A DNA stretch of 64,000 nt, from assembly GCA_008360975.2 (NCBI GenBank), contig CM039181.1, positions 2,154,380 through 2,218,379 of the forward strand. Direction: 5' to 3'. The notes under the pieces were generated by a model, which worked only from the letters and a program-made list of their open reading frames with translations, did no database searches and had not been told where the DNA came from. Source of the stretch: Lichenostomus cassidix. Lineage: Eukaryota; Chordata; Aves; Passeriformes; Meliphagidae. This document shows positions 25,051 through 38,138 of the stretch, in pieces (the stretch's first letter is position 1; each line of letters starts with the position of its first letter). The position numbers and the translations under genes are program-made.

Positions 25051-28000
25051 CAAGGCCCTCACTTTGCAAGGACTTTTTGCTCCGCAACAAACAAGAGTAC
25101 ACATGACTGTACATGTGACCAACAGATCTATTTTCTGCCAGTTTCTGCACTTGTTCCTGTCCCTGGCATCAAATGGTATGATGGAGAAAACGGAAAATTT
25201 GGCCAAAGCATTTGGCGCATTTACACCAGTGGCTCCTATCTTAGGGGTCACTTGGTGTTCATCATTGTTACCAGAAAAAATATATTTCCAAAATACTGTT
25301 TCATCTGCCCATTTCTGTCTTACACGCATACAGTATAAACCTGGGAAAGCAGGAATTTATACAGGGTTTGTAACATTTTCCAAGAGGCCAAGTTGCCTTG
25401 GACCTCAAAAGCCTGTGAAAGGCAACCGGTTATAATTATAAGCCCACAAATCCTTTTCTGTACAATCCCAAGAGGAGGAGTCACGGCTTTGTTGCTTCTT
25501 TACTTGAATTCCTTTTAATGAAATTAATTTTTATATATTTTTTAAAACACATCTTTTTCAGTTCTACTACTATCTTTTTTTTCAATCCGACAACAGACAC
25601 ACATTGTTGGTAACTGCCCCAGCCTTAGGACCACACAGACAATATCGACAAGCAGAAAACGAAACAGGAAAAAACACCCCTGAAAAAGTCAGGGGAGATA
25701 CTGATGACAGGGTTACAGCACTCACCACACACACTGGAAAAAGTCAGGATTTCTGAGTTTATGCTTTTGACACTAAAAAGTTCTGAAACAGTTTTTCTCT
25801 TTTTTTGTTTTAAAAATAGTCAGCGGACACAGCCATTTTGTTCAGAAGGATCTGCCGTTGCGTAAGGTTCCTTCCATTTATGTGGAAAAAACAATTAAAA
25901 ACATTGTTTTGTTTAAAAAAACCCCCTGACCCTCCTCTTCCTCACCACGCTGATGAGAGGGGTCAGCAGAGTTGGCCTTGCCCCATGCCCGACCCTCCCA
26001 CCCCGCCGGCTCCGCTGGGGCAGTGTTGGTTATCCTCAGCCTTCCACGTCCTCTCCAGCTCCCTCTTCCAGCGCAGGCCTTGAGCTGAGTGGAGGCTTCC
26101 TTTCAATCTCAGATGCCTTGATTGTACTCTTTCCCTTTTGCATTTCATTGGAGTCGTTTGAGGGATAGATGCATATGTAGTGAATTTTTTGCTTTCAAAT
26201 GGGATCAGGACATGACTCTACATCCTTTGTAAAGACCCCTGCAGTGGCAGCGATTGGCAATTAGTATAGGAGTGGGGACTCAACCCTGTCAACCTTATCA
26301 GCTGTAGAAATTTCCCAACAAATTGAGCACTAGCAGCAGAATGGGTGGGAATTAAAGGGCAAATGAAGAGAGGTGCCCATTTGGTTCAAAAAACAGGGTT
26401 ATCTCTACAAGATTTATGACATTTATGCTCCCTTGTGCAAATTTCAGAGCCCTGAAGTACCAGGAAATTTGCTAGAGAAGGGATATTCCAGCTGTGCAAC
26501 AAGAAGGGATATTCCATGCCCTTCCATACTCATGTCAGACCTTCACCTTCTGTCCCCAGGACTTGGCAAAAACTGGATACTCCAAAGAGGGTTTGGCATT
26601 TTCTGGAGTGAAAGCTGTTTAAAGGCAGTCAAAACGAGAGAGAATACTTAGAGCTTCATCTGGGAGCATTCCAGGTAATTCTTCCAATGGCAAACAGGGC
26701 TCATGTCTTCACCCTGCAATTCTAGTGTTATGTCCTTTTAGTGTTTTACATGAGGCTGGATTCAGAGGAAAATGCAGCCTTGGACACGTGGATATTGTGA
26801 ACAAGCGTGGTTGCAGTGTCAGCTTTTACTGTGTACATGGGCTTCAGGCTTCAGTTATTTCTTGGCCCAAACTCTGCCAAAATGACCTATTTAATTTTCT
26901 ACAGACAGCTCCTTGAGTCCTTACATGTCTCAGCTTCTCTACAAATGACAGCTTGGAAGAAAAAAAAGTAGTATTAAAGCAATTAAAACTTTTACAGCTC
27001 CTGTAGCAAACGGAACTTCATTCAACAGATGAAGAAAAAGCAAGTTTCCCCAGGGTCCCTGGGAAGGGGCCCTGATCTCCTAGAGCTGCTGCACAGCAGG
27101 ACCACTGTGGTAGGAAAATGTCTGCATCTGCCTGGCTGCTGCCACTTGGGAATAAGATTTTAGGAGAGCAGTGGTGGGTTAGGCAACTGGATAAGCATTG
27201 CAGTCTATGCCACATATGGTCCTTCTGCCAAGCGCCTCATATGCAACTCCATGATGGATGATGAGAGTAAAATCCCTTTGTTGCCTTAAGGCCAATGGTG
27301 TGGCACTCCATGAAAAGAAAAAGCTTTCAGTGGTCACGTTCAGCATTAAATCGTGACCAGCAGTACCTCCCAAATCCCCAAGTTCCTCAAGCTATTCACC
27401 ACAGGATCTCTGTCAACACGGATCAGAGAGATTACCTGAAATAGTTCAATGGAGATCAAGTCAGATCAAGACTGTTCCCAAATGAGATCTGCTCCCTCCC
27501 TGAAAGCACTTTATAGAGGTCTGAGATCAATCTTTAAGATGGGAAGCTTACAAGACCTAGGAGATAACAGTGGTTAACGAGAAAAATCGCCAAGGCCCAA
27601 CAATCCAGATGGAAGGAACAGCAGGTGTGTGGCTGGCAGATAAAGGACCAAATGGCCAGCGTGAAAATCAGCCAGGCTTGACAAATCCTCCCTGGGAAGA
27701 GGCTGGGAGATGTGTAAACAGTGAGCTTCACCTGGCTGCTCACGCTGCCATGACAGCAACAGGCCTTTGGCTGGGGCACTTTGAACTCTAGAAATGGAGC
27801 CACAAACTGAGTTAGAGATGCTGAAGAAGCAGCAGCACTTCCCTATGATGCAGTAAAGCCAGGGAATTGAAATAACAGCCCGAAGTGATAGTCCCTCATT
27901 CCCATCCCCTCCCCCTGCCCCCAGCAGAAACGCTATCAAGGAACATCTCAGTAAGAGGTTTACAAGCAGGAGTCATTTGAACCATCGATAAGGGAAATTC

Positions 28001-30431
28001 CACAGCTTCTCACAGAGGAAGGATTGTTTTACAGCAGGGAACCAGGGCAGCTGGAGATTTGACCATATAAGTTAATGAGAGAGTCAGGAGGGGTGGCGGT
28101 GGCCGATGATGTCGGGCTGATGGCTCTGATGCTTTTACAGGCGGCATTAAATTCCTTGAGTGAGTAATTAGGGGTGATGAAGAAAAAGCAAGAGGAAAGA
28201 TTTCAAAACAACAGCTCCTATCGAAACGTGCTGACTCAAATAATGGGACCAAAGGGGTGGTTCTGGGATGGTGTACAGTCACTGTCTGCATGCCTTCCGG
28301 CATTCCCCCCTCCACACATTCAGGTTCCCATTACTCTCCTCAGACATGACACAAAAAAAGAGCTTCAGACACAGGCTGCTATTTCAGGAAGAACTAAAGC
28401 TACTTCTCCTGATTTGCAAAGCACTGGCAATTCCAAAGTTGGAAAAGGTGTGAATTGCCTCTTCTTTTGAGACTTATTTCTCCTTAGACACCCTGGCTAT
28501 GAAGGCAGTTCCTTCTACTCAATTATGACAGTAGAATCAATGGGGATGTGATTTATTTTAAATTGGCTAATTTTCAATAGAGTCTACAGGTTTTATCTTC
28601 CCTTACTCAAACTTTTGCTGATCTCCGTTCTGTTGGAAGCAATTGGTCACTTCTAAAGATAAAAATAAGGTGTGAAAGACCTACGGGGGAGCTGTGCTGT
28701 GGATCTGAAAGCTGTAAGAAATGCAGTTTTCTTGAAAGGGCCTGGAACATTTTCCTCAGTGTAACAGCTTAGTGAGTAAGCTCAAAATGTAGTAAGCCAT
28801 ATGGAATTAAACTGCAGACTCTGAATGGGAGGTTTACTGAGAGGATTCATAATTAGCTAGTGACCAGAAAACCAATATTTCTTCCACTGCTGTGTTGATA
28901 TTTGGTCTCCTTTTGCCTTCCCCTTGCTCTCTGAAGTAATGTGAGCCAGCCAAAGGGAACAGCTCCTTTAAGGAGCACATGGTGTTACAGGGTTCTGTCC
29001 TGCAGATGCCCCCAGACACACATAACCACTGGTAGCCAGGAAAAAACGTGTCTCCCCATTAATGCATAGTCCAAGAATGAATACCCAAGTCCTACTCATA
29101 AAATAGGATTTCTGACTTGCTACCACAATGACAAACTGACCTGGTATTTCAGGTCATATTACCTATCAGCAGGAGCTGTAACGAGTGTCGAAGGTGGATG
29201 GGAATAAAACTAAGGCCTCTCATATACACAGAAGAATTGCACTGGTTTAAGTAAAGCTGTGATTTTACACCTATCTACTCAGCTGGGTGCCAACTCCAGC
29301 AGAGATGCTCCTCTTCACAAGGGCTATTGCTCTGAACTCAAACTCATTCCTCATCAATGTAAGCTAAACCAAAATAAATTAAATTATAATTATAGTAAGA
29401 ACTATGCTACTGATTTACCTAACTTAGCTTTAAAATTATACTTTTGAGCTAAAAGATGCAGTTTTCTCATTTACAGAATGCCTAAGACTATTCTGATGAC
29501 AGCTAGTGTTCACATAGCTATGGCCTGAAAAACTGGACAATCTATGCAAGTTAAAGCTGGGAACTGACCTGTTGACCACACCTGCTTGATGGGAGAGAGC
29601 TCTCTATAAAGTAAGAACTTAGGAGACACTGACCTATGATGAGAAACCTCATCTAAAACTCCCCAAAAATCAACAGATGAAAACAATTACCTCAAAAAAT
29701 GCCCCACCTAGCATTTCAGAGTCAGACCAGTGAACAGTAAAAATTCAGGTTAAGTAAACAGAAAGTACCAGTATGCCTACTTATTTTCCCAGCTGCTAGA
29801 TGAAATGACTACCAGGAACAAGCAGGGAAACTTTCCTTTCCTCCCTCTGTTATTTAAGAACATAAGAAACATTGAGACAGGCAGCAAGACCTGAGCTAGC
29901 TGATGCTGGCCAGCCATGAGCCATGATCAGAGCACACTCAGGTTTGGTTTACAGCACTATGAAATTCAGGCTTTCAGCTTTCACGAAAATAACAAATAAG
30001 AAGGAAAGAAGGTAAGAAGGAAAAAAGTAATATATGAATGAAAGGCAAGGGCTACTCTTCTGCAACTTCACGGAGAACTAGAGCTGCTTGTGTTCATTGG
30101 ATCCCCTCTTCTTTGCTCAGTAGACTTGGAAGAGCTCTGCTTAGCTTTATCCAAAAGTCACCACCAACAAAGTCAACGGGGAATTGAATTCTAAAGTAGA
30201 AAGGCAGTGAGAAGATGAATATAAAAATGACTGATTAATCATAGACTGGAAGAACCTAGAGAGCATGTAGTTTTTAAAGAGGTTTTTTTTTGCCTTTGTT
30301 TTCTTTGTAAAAGGTGCACCAGAAGTTTCTGTTCAATTTTCTGTCTTTCACATTGCTCTCCACTCCCATGGCTCCGTGGGCTGACTGGGCTTGGCCACTG
30401 GCATGCTGCTCCGTGGGCCTGGTGGCCAAGG
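25051..30431. other. LTR flank and 3' UTR/intergenic stretch
   Basis: Between the LTR-like element and the stop codon at 30432. The right-hand 1.9 kb (about 28552-30431) may be 3' UTR of the minus-strand gene, as the first minus-strand AATAAA lies at 28557-28552. The rest is AT-rich without recognised features beyond the direct repeat at 26476. Confidence 0.45.
26476..26516. repeat. Direct repeat, 15 bp with 26-bp period
   Basis: AGAAGGGATATTCCA occurs at 26476-26490 and again at 26502-26516, separated by 11 bp. Confidence 0.9.
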
Positions 30432-30569
30432 TCAGGATGACTCCTCGAGGGCATTGACAACTTGCTCCAGGATGTCAGGGCAGTGATCTGCTATCTGCTG
30501 GAGGATGGCGTTGGCGAACTCCTGCAGCTCTGCGCTCTCCTTCTCGCCCTTCTCCAACTCCTTGTGAAG
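30432..30569 (-). CDS. Terminal coding exon with a Rab11-FIP-like C-terminal helix
   Basis: This 138-nt coding segment gives 45 residues plus TGA (complement of 30432-30434). The minus-strand acceptor is TGTGTTCCTTGCAG, phase 0. The sequence begins LHKELEKGEKESAELQ, continuing the charged helix of the previous exon, and then has EFANAILQQIADHCPDIL followed by EQVVNALEESS. That helix aligns by eye, without gaps, with the Rab11-FIP Rab-binding pattern: E-L-x-E-aromatic, two small or polar positions, a hydrophobic L/I-L pair, then x-P-x-I-L. This suggests a membrane-traffic adaptor that binds a Rab-family GTPase, but it is inference from one motif. The tail after the helix is longer and more acidic than in FIP1-5, and the upstream exons do not resemble those proteins. 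The 3' UTR runs leftwards; the first minus-strand AATAAA I find is at 28552-28557, so the UTR may be about 1.9 kb. Confidence 0.92.
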   Translation of the reverse strand, partial: LHKELEKGEKESAELQEFANAILQQIADHCPDILEQVVNALEESS

Positions 30570-33500
30570 CTGCAAGGAACACACAGGGACACAGTCACTC
30601 CCTGCTGGGAAATGTGCTCACTGTGGACAGCCCTGCCCAGCAGGCTCAGCTACAGCACCACTCTTAGGAAGGGAGCTAACAGTGCTGGGCACTTCCAGCA
30701 CTGGCATCTTGTCTTGATGACTCCCTCACCTGGAACTGAATGCTCTTCCTACTCTTTAGTTCACTTTTTCCTTCTACAGGACGAGGTTTGTGACCTTCCC
30801 AGTAAAGGCCATGTCCACATGTCTTGTCTTAACTGCTCCTGAATACATTGTTCTGTGATAAATACGAGAAAAACCTCCTCTGTTTTTCTGAAGGCAACCA
30901 TATTCCAGCTTTCTAGTATATTGCTTTAAATAGTTTGACTTTTATTCAGGAACAACAGGCTGTTTCATAGGTCATTACTTCAGAATTATTCCTGACATGA
31001 AATCAATAGGAATGTTACATAGTTCTAAATATTACACTCAGAGTTAACCAGAATTCTACTTTTCCTGTGGAATTACTAATTTTCAGAAACTCTCTTTCCT
31101 AACTCAGTCATAAGATGACTACACACAATTGTGGTGGAACATACACCATTTTTGTTTACTAACACTGCATTTCCTGTTGGATCATTCGTTCTTCAGATCA
31201 CTCTAATGGGCTCATAAAGGGACACAGAATTTCAAACTTTATATTATTCACTCTGTCTACAGTTTATAAACAGTTTCTCCAACAAGTGGTGTCCCAAACC
31301 ATGTCACACAACATACTGGAGTCCATGCAAACACAGCTTTTAGCTTTGAGCCTAATGCCACTGCCAGAATTAGGGGCCCAAAGAGTCTTAATAAAGAGCA
31401 GGAAACATCTGCCTTCAGTAACCTGTTTATCTGCCCAGCAATTGATAAAGTCCATGCTGGCCTGTGAACTGTGCAAAATGACAAGAAGGCTGTAATTTGT
31501 GCAAACATTTTAAGGATTACTGTACTCACAGTGGTCTAAGGATCTCACAGAACAAGGAGAAGCAGCATCCCTTACTAGACTGGATGTTATGGATAGATAG
31601 AGTGGATAAGTTTTCAAGCAGACAGCCCTGCCCTCTACTATGTATCAAAAAGCTCTTATTTTTTCAGTGATAGGATTTTCTTCTAATGAAGTATATTCCC
31701 TGTGAAAACAAGACAAGCATATATGTAGGAGGTATATACACTTAAGATGGATTCTGAAGCTTATTCCCAGCTTCTGAATCCAAAGTTCATCATTTTGAGC
31801 TGCTGTGAGCAACTATCTTACTTGAACCATTTTTTAAATTTTGTGTGGTTTTTTAAAATTCAGTATTATCTGTCAGCTCTTTAACATTTCTTATTCCTCA
31901 TGGATTAGTATTTTTATTGGAACTCTACTATGTTAATATATGACATGGAAAAAATGTCAAAGTGGCATTTTTCATGCCTGAAGGGTTAACTGTTCATCAG
32001 TATACAAATTTCTTGATCCGTATTTTGCACTTCTTTAACACTGTTCATTGTAGGTTTTAAAAGGAGAGAACTATCAGGCAGCAGCACAGCAGGGATCATT
32101 TTACCACTTTAAGAGCACAATGCAATGGCAAAGGTTAGATTTCTACAATTAAAATTCTAATCAGATACAACAGCATGTCTCTGTTTAGTGATGGTATCAA
32201 GCAAAGCACAGTAGATTGTTTCTGCAAGAAACACTGCATAAAAACAAACAGTCTAAGAACGACTATGGAATAAATAGAAATGCTTATTAAGGAAGTTATG
32301 GTGCAGGCTTCTATAGACAAAAGTGTGAGAAAGGAAATTAAAAGGGCAAGCATGCTACACTGTTCCCTTTACTAGGCAGGGTAGCATATAGTAAATTATT
32401 GGGGCTTTGCGTGCTGAATGTTGGTTTAATGTGTTCTTTATGTGCTTTGTTCCTACTGGCTGCTGCACTCACAGAACAGCCATAGGAATCTGAGAGGGGC
32501 TCCTGCCAAGAATCACAATGCAAAAGCAACCTGATCCTGCTCTGTGGAGTGACATGAGCTGGGGAAGTGGGGAAAATGAGACGGAGGGGAGCACTCCAGG
32601 CTCTGGGGGAAGAAGGGGGGACTCAGCAGGAGCCTAAAATGGCTCAGGAATGGCACACTGTGGATGGGTGATCAGCCTGGTTCTAGCAGTCTGGCAGAGG
32701 TATCAGTCAGAAACTTGCAATGGATGGATAAGCCTAGGAAAGGTCCAGGCAGCAAGCAGGATTGAAAGGGTCAGAACAAGCAGGAGTGTGGTGGATATGA
32801 AAAGCCAGGAGATTGAGATTCAGGGACTACCTCTGGTTTTGGGTTGCTGAGCCCAGTGAGATCCCAGCAATTCACCACCTCACCACTGCTGCACTCCCAG
32901 GCATCGTGTGAGCCTTGGACTCAGGGACAGGGCTACCTTGTGGCTTCTTGGGCCAGCACAGATTTCATGGTGCCATCATCAGAAGGGTGGGAGCCCATGG
33001 GAGTTGGGAGAGAGCAAGATCAGGAGAAACAGCCAATGCTATTTATCTTTCTCCTTTTCTTATCTGGCACCTGCAAGGGTCCTGAGTTCCTGGTCCACAG
33101 GAGGAGGACCAGGAGAGGGCAGTGTTAGCAGGGAAAGCAGAGGTCCTGCACCACCACCACCTGCCTAGCCAGCATGCCTCTTCCTGGCCTTTCAGCCAAA
33201 TCCTGCAGGTGAAGCTCCAGGAAAAGACAAAGCAATTAAATTAATGAAATAGAAAAGCACCTCAAAGGGACTGAATTTCAAAACTGAAAGAAGGTTGGTG
33301 GACAAGGGAGAATGCTGCAGGATGTTGTCTTCAGTGGCGCAACGCTGCAATATCAGTGAGGTCTCAGTTTCTTGCTATACTAGTTAGCATTTACGTATTT
33401 ATAAGATGCCTTATAAAATCAAGATAAGCCCAACAAAATAAGCTCATGCCAAAGCTAATAAATCAAATCCAATCAAACAAAAGTTACCAACTTAACCAGA

Positions 33501-36500
33501 GGAAGAAAATATTTCCAAGAAGAGAGCTTTTGACCATCAAGAGCCCAAAAGGAGATGGCTCTGAATGCTGAAGGCCAGCCACAATACTTTGCAAATTAGC
33601 ACAGACAGAAAGTCTACACAGCTGGCTGGCAGATGTTTGTGATGAAACCTCTTTGGAAAAATAGCAATGATAGCCTTGAGTTGAGTTTGCTAGATCAGAA
33701 CAGCTAGATTTAATAATGTGATTCCTACTTCAACAAAGACATCTTAATGTACTCCATGGCTGGTGGCAGCAATTCCAGACCATGGATATCTCCATTGACG
33801 TCACTCCTCTGTCAGTCCTGCACCAGGCAAGTGCCTTCATGAGAACATCCAGTTCTCAGTGGGGTAACTTGATTCACCTGGGTGTTTGGAAGTCCAAATT
33901 TTAGGGAAGTTTCTCTAAAAATATTCCTATCAGTTCTGCTCTCGTTTTCCTAGATTTTCTTCTTGTGAATGCAAGCAGACACTGTGTTATCATCCCCATG
34001 CCATTTTTGTATGAAAACAAAGAAATGTGAACAATCCTTTTTTGTTGGCATTTCCAGCTGAGGATATGAGGAGATTCACATACTTGCCAAAAATGAGAAG
34101 GCAAAGCCAGATACGTTTTTTGTCTAGTTGATGACAAGTAAGAATAGACAGCTCAGAAAGAAAAGGACAGCAAGGACCTCAGAAGTGCTTCATAGTATTT
34201 ATCTCTGGACAGAAGAACAGAAATGACCTCCAGCATCTCAGGGGAATGAAAGCTTGCAGATAATCTGCAATAGATTCAGACACTTTTCAGCATTGCTGCC
34301 TTCCTTCCTGGGTTTAGAGCAAGTCATGATAGGAATACTTTTCCATTTATAGTTAAACTCCATCACTGAAAAAAAAAATCTCTAACAATTCACCATGAAT
34401 GTAGCTTCTCTGTCCCAAGATGTTTGGGAACTTATTTAAAGACTAGTTGACATTCAGAGTGAAGATAACTCCATCGTTAAGAAATAGGATGCTATGGTTT
34501 TATATGCACACTAGGTGAATTGTGGTGCTGCTGTACAGAACCTTCGTGACCTCTGCTCTTCCCATAATGTAAACAAGGCAACATTCAGCTCAGATCCTTT
34601 CAAATTTATTTCCATGGAGGAGGTACACTCCCCAGTGTGACTTTTGCCTCGTTACCAATTCCACAGAAACACTGATGAAAAAAGAGCCCACAGATAAACT
34701 AGCATCTCATCTTGGACAGTAAAACTGAATAGAAAATATGAAGTGTTTGTAGAGCAGCACAGAAAGAAAGTTAATGGGAGAACTTCCACAAGGATACAAT
34801 ACCAGGATATGGAATTATGTTTCTCTAAAGTTTTTCTGGATCAGGTTATGGTTAGTCTGAAAAATACATTGAGAGCTTAAAGTAACAGAAGTAAGCATCA
34901 ATAAGAAATTACACTGATTTAATCTCACCCTTTGTTTTGTCTCAAAATTAATTAAACTTCACTGCATCTCGGGCAAATGGTCAAGAGCTTTTGCATTTAC
35001 TCAGACAAACCAGTGTAAATATGTGAGTTTGAAGCAGTGAGAGCCAATTACATATAAACCTTTCTTTCTCGACTATATACCTATAAAAGGGCCAAAAGAA
35101 AGGGTTATGAATATGGAAATCTGACAAACTTCAAAAACAAAAAACAAATTAATGTAAACCCTTAAATATTTCTGCTCTGTCTGGAAATTTGGTGTTTACG
35201 TTAGCTTTTTCAAAATATTTTAATTAATATTAGCAATTTCATGCACAACTAAAAATGAATGATGTTATGGCATTATGGACATGGCCAACTTGCAGATAAT
35301 ATTTGTAATTTTAACCACTATTTAAGAACTATGACACTGATCTCATCCTCACCTAAAACATTAAATATAAGAGTTTAAAATGCTTTAAAATGTAACAGCT
35401 TTAGAGAGTTCCTATATCCATTGCTTTCTCAACCAAACTCAGGAAATAGATTTGCACATGAAGAAGGATATAAATTGTTGCAATTATTACTTCTAATTTC
35501 TAACAGAGACCAGAAGTGGACTGTTTAACTTTAAAATACATTATGCATTCCCATAAGATTACAAATTAAAAATAAATGACATAAATCAAGTGGGGGAAGA
35601 TAACAAGCTAATAGAAGAGCAGTCAGAGAAGGAAGACAAGGGTAAACTCTGAAGTAATAGAGTAATTTAGAATGACTCAATGCAAATCACAGCAGAGTAA
35701 TTTCTTTACAGAAACTAAGTAAGTTGAGTAATTCCTCATAGATGATACAGAAGATCACAAGCAGAATCTGTACAAAGACGTACACAGGGTGTTTATAAAA
35801 TGGCTATTTGTAATTTAAAGTTTATCCCACTTGCAGTATTGTTCATGCAACAAATCAAAATATGTGTTTAATATTTTCAGAACTTAGCAAGCAAAAATGC
35901 AATTTTAAAAAGAAATTTGGCAGCTACAGATAGAAGGTTTGGTGTCTTTTTGTACAAAAATTTTAACATTCCTCTGTGTGGACTGAAATGTGAATTAAGT
36001 GCAAGGTAAATTATGCTCCTTGGAACCAAGCCATGAGTATTTAGCTGACACAGCAGGTTGTGACTGATACAGTGAAGTGACATTATCACCTTTTTCCTTC
36101 CTCTCCGAGCAGCTGAGCAGAAAAGGCATTCCTGACTTCTTGGGAGAGGATTAGTAAGCAGGAATCCCTAGAGGGTCAGTGCTTTGGCTGAAGCTGGTGC
36201 ACAGTGAGAGAGAAGACAACTTTTGTGCACTACAAAGGCTCTTTGACCATCATAATGATTTTTCAAAGGTGCTTCTCTCTGTAACTCACAGTGAAGCAGC
36301 TCCAGGTGCAGCACTGCTGGCAGGAGGGCAAGACAAACTCCCACAGCAGGTGACTTCTGAGAGAGCCTTGATGGAAATGCATCTGCCCAGTTCTCCAGGA
36401 CTGCTGCTGATGCCCAGGTCACAATGAATGGTGCTTGGGGGCCAGCAGAATTTGTCAGGACCCCCAGCAGCCTGAGGAAGCCAGGATGTGCTGGAAAGAA

Positions 36501-37554
36501 CCTCTGATGGCAGGGAGCCAGGGAGAAAAATGCCTCCCTGCTCCTAGGGTTAAGAAAATTATTTTAATTGTATAGATCTTCTGTTGGGAGAAATATTTTT
36601 TTCCGAATGTTGCTGCAGAACCTTCTGAAAATCAAAAATTCTCCATAATATGAGGTTCTGCACATTTACAGCTGGATTTTTGAAGTGGTAAGAAACATTC
36701 TAATAGTCCTTAAGCTATTAATGAATCAAACACTGCTGCCTAATTCTATATCTGGTTGCTCAGTTTTGTTGGCTCTTTTTACTTTCTCATACCCAGTGCA
36801 TTGCACCACCTCTGACATACTTAAGTGAAGATTTTCAGCAAATTCCAGTTTCTACTCCATTCTTCTCTTTTGCAAAGATAAGAGCAAAACAAAACCCGAA
36901 CTATAAATAAAAAATGTGGACCATATAATTATGTTCTTAGTGCATTTCCTTTCATACAGGACTAAAATCCTGCACTTACAGACAGCTATCTGAAATGTGA
37001 AACGTAGCAGTAGTTCTGTGGAGCTCAAGGATATTAACATAATGATACCTCTAGGACAAAGTGAAAGCAAATATGGTATTTAATAGAAATTGCTGGGATA
37101 ATGCAATTACTTATAATGAATGAATGGAATTTTTATTTCTTAGTGTCAAGACTTGGAACATTCCTCCTTCGTTCTGGTACCTTAAGTTTTTAATAAGAAA
37201 AGTCAAATAGGACATGAACTGGTTGAAGGACGAACAGTTCCAGAAGCAGGACTGGTTAGCTTATTTGGGGCCACCGGTTCAGAACTGACTCAAAGGGATA
37301 TTTTGCACCATAGGAATAATTTAATGACATGGTTATGAGCACTTTAGATTCTTTACTGTCCACAGTTTAGTCTAGGATATTATTTGAGATTAGGTTTTGA
37401 GACACCATATTCTCATAAGTACTGGCTTCAGGCTTTCATTAGAAATGGATCAAAATTTTACTACAATAAGTCAGCCTTACAAAATGCCTTTGATAAAATG
37501 CCAACAAAGAATGATACAGCATCTTGGCCCCATTGTTTGATTACAACCAATCTT

Positions 37555-37712
37555 CCCCAGGGAAGTGGTCACAGCTGCAAGGCTGACAGTCACAGAAGTG
37601 CTTGGACAATGTTCTCAAGCACCTGGTGGGACTCTTGGGAATGTCTTGTGCAGGACTGAGCTGGACTCGATGACCTTTGTGGGTCCTTTCCAGCTCACCA
37701 TATTCTGTAATC
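37555..37712 (+). mobile_element. CR1 LINE 3' terminus
   Basis: Plus-orientation CR1 tail with the standard landmarks CTTGGACAATGTTCTCAAGC, ACCTGGTGGGACTCTTGGGA, GAGCTGGACTCGATGACCTT and TGTGGGTCCTTTCCAGCTC. It ends in ATATTCTGTAATC, which corresponds to the CR1 terminal ATTCTATGATTCT-type repeat. CR1 elements end in this short repeat and not in poly(A). It lies in the last intron of the minus-strand gene, antisense to it. Confidence 0.85.
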
Positions 37713-38103
37713 AGTTGAAGTCACTGAGGACTATCACTGAACTTAATGGTAGTGAAAAGGCATTATTATAGATAAGAAGTACCAATTATCAGTCAAACTT
37801 GGAGACTCTGCAAAACTATTTATGTGGCAACAAATTCCCCTTAGATCCATGGTGTTGATCCTGGCAGATACTTTTCCAACAACTATTTGTACAATAGTTT
37901 CTGTGGGTCACTGTGGATGTGTTCATATACCAGTTTTATCTACCAAAAGAAACCACAGAAAACTCTTCTGTTTGTACCTGAGCCTCCCCAGCAGGTGTGA
38001 AAGATCTACCAAGCATATTGGCTGTGATGAAACACAGCAAACTAACCTCTGTCAAGAAAATTGTTGCAGTGGGAAATAACAGCTTCAAAAGCAGAAGTAT
38101 GAA

Positions 38104-38138
38104 AATAAATTCTCAACTATTTGTAAAAAAAAAAAAAA
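38104..38138 (+). repeat. AATAAA followed by a 14-nt poly(A): retroposition scar
   Basis: AATAAA at 38104-38109 is followed 16 nt later by 14 consecutive A residues (38125-38138). That spacing is expected for a reverse-transcribed polyadenylated RNA. The preceding 280 bp (from about 37822) contains no recognisable gene, so the parent transcript is unknown. It might be a processed-pseudogene tail or a chance A-tract. Confidence 0.35.

Noticed and set aside
30462..30842. 126-codon plus-strand open frame
   Set aside because: Antisense to the well-supported terminal exon and its acceptor; its first part is a shadow of that exon.
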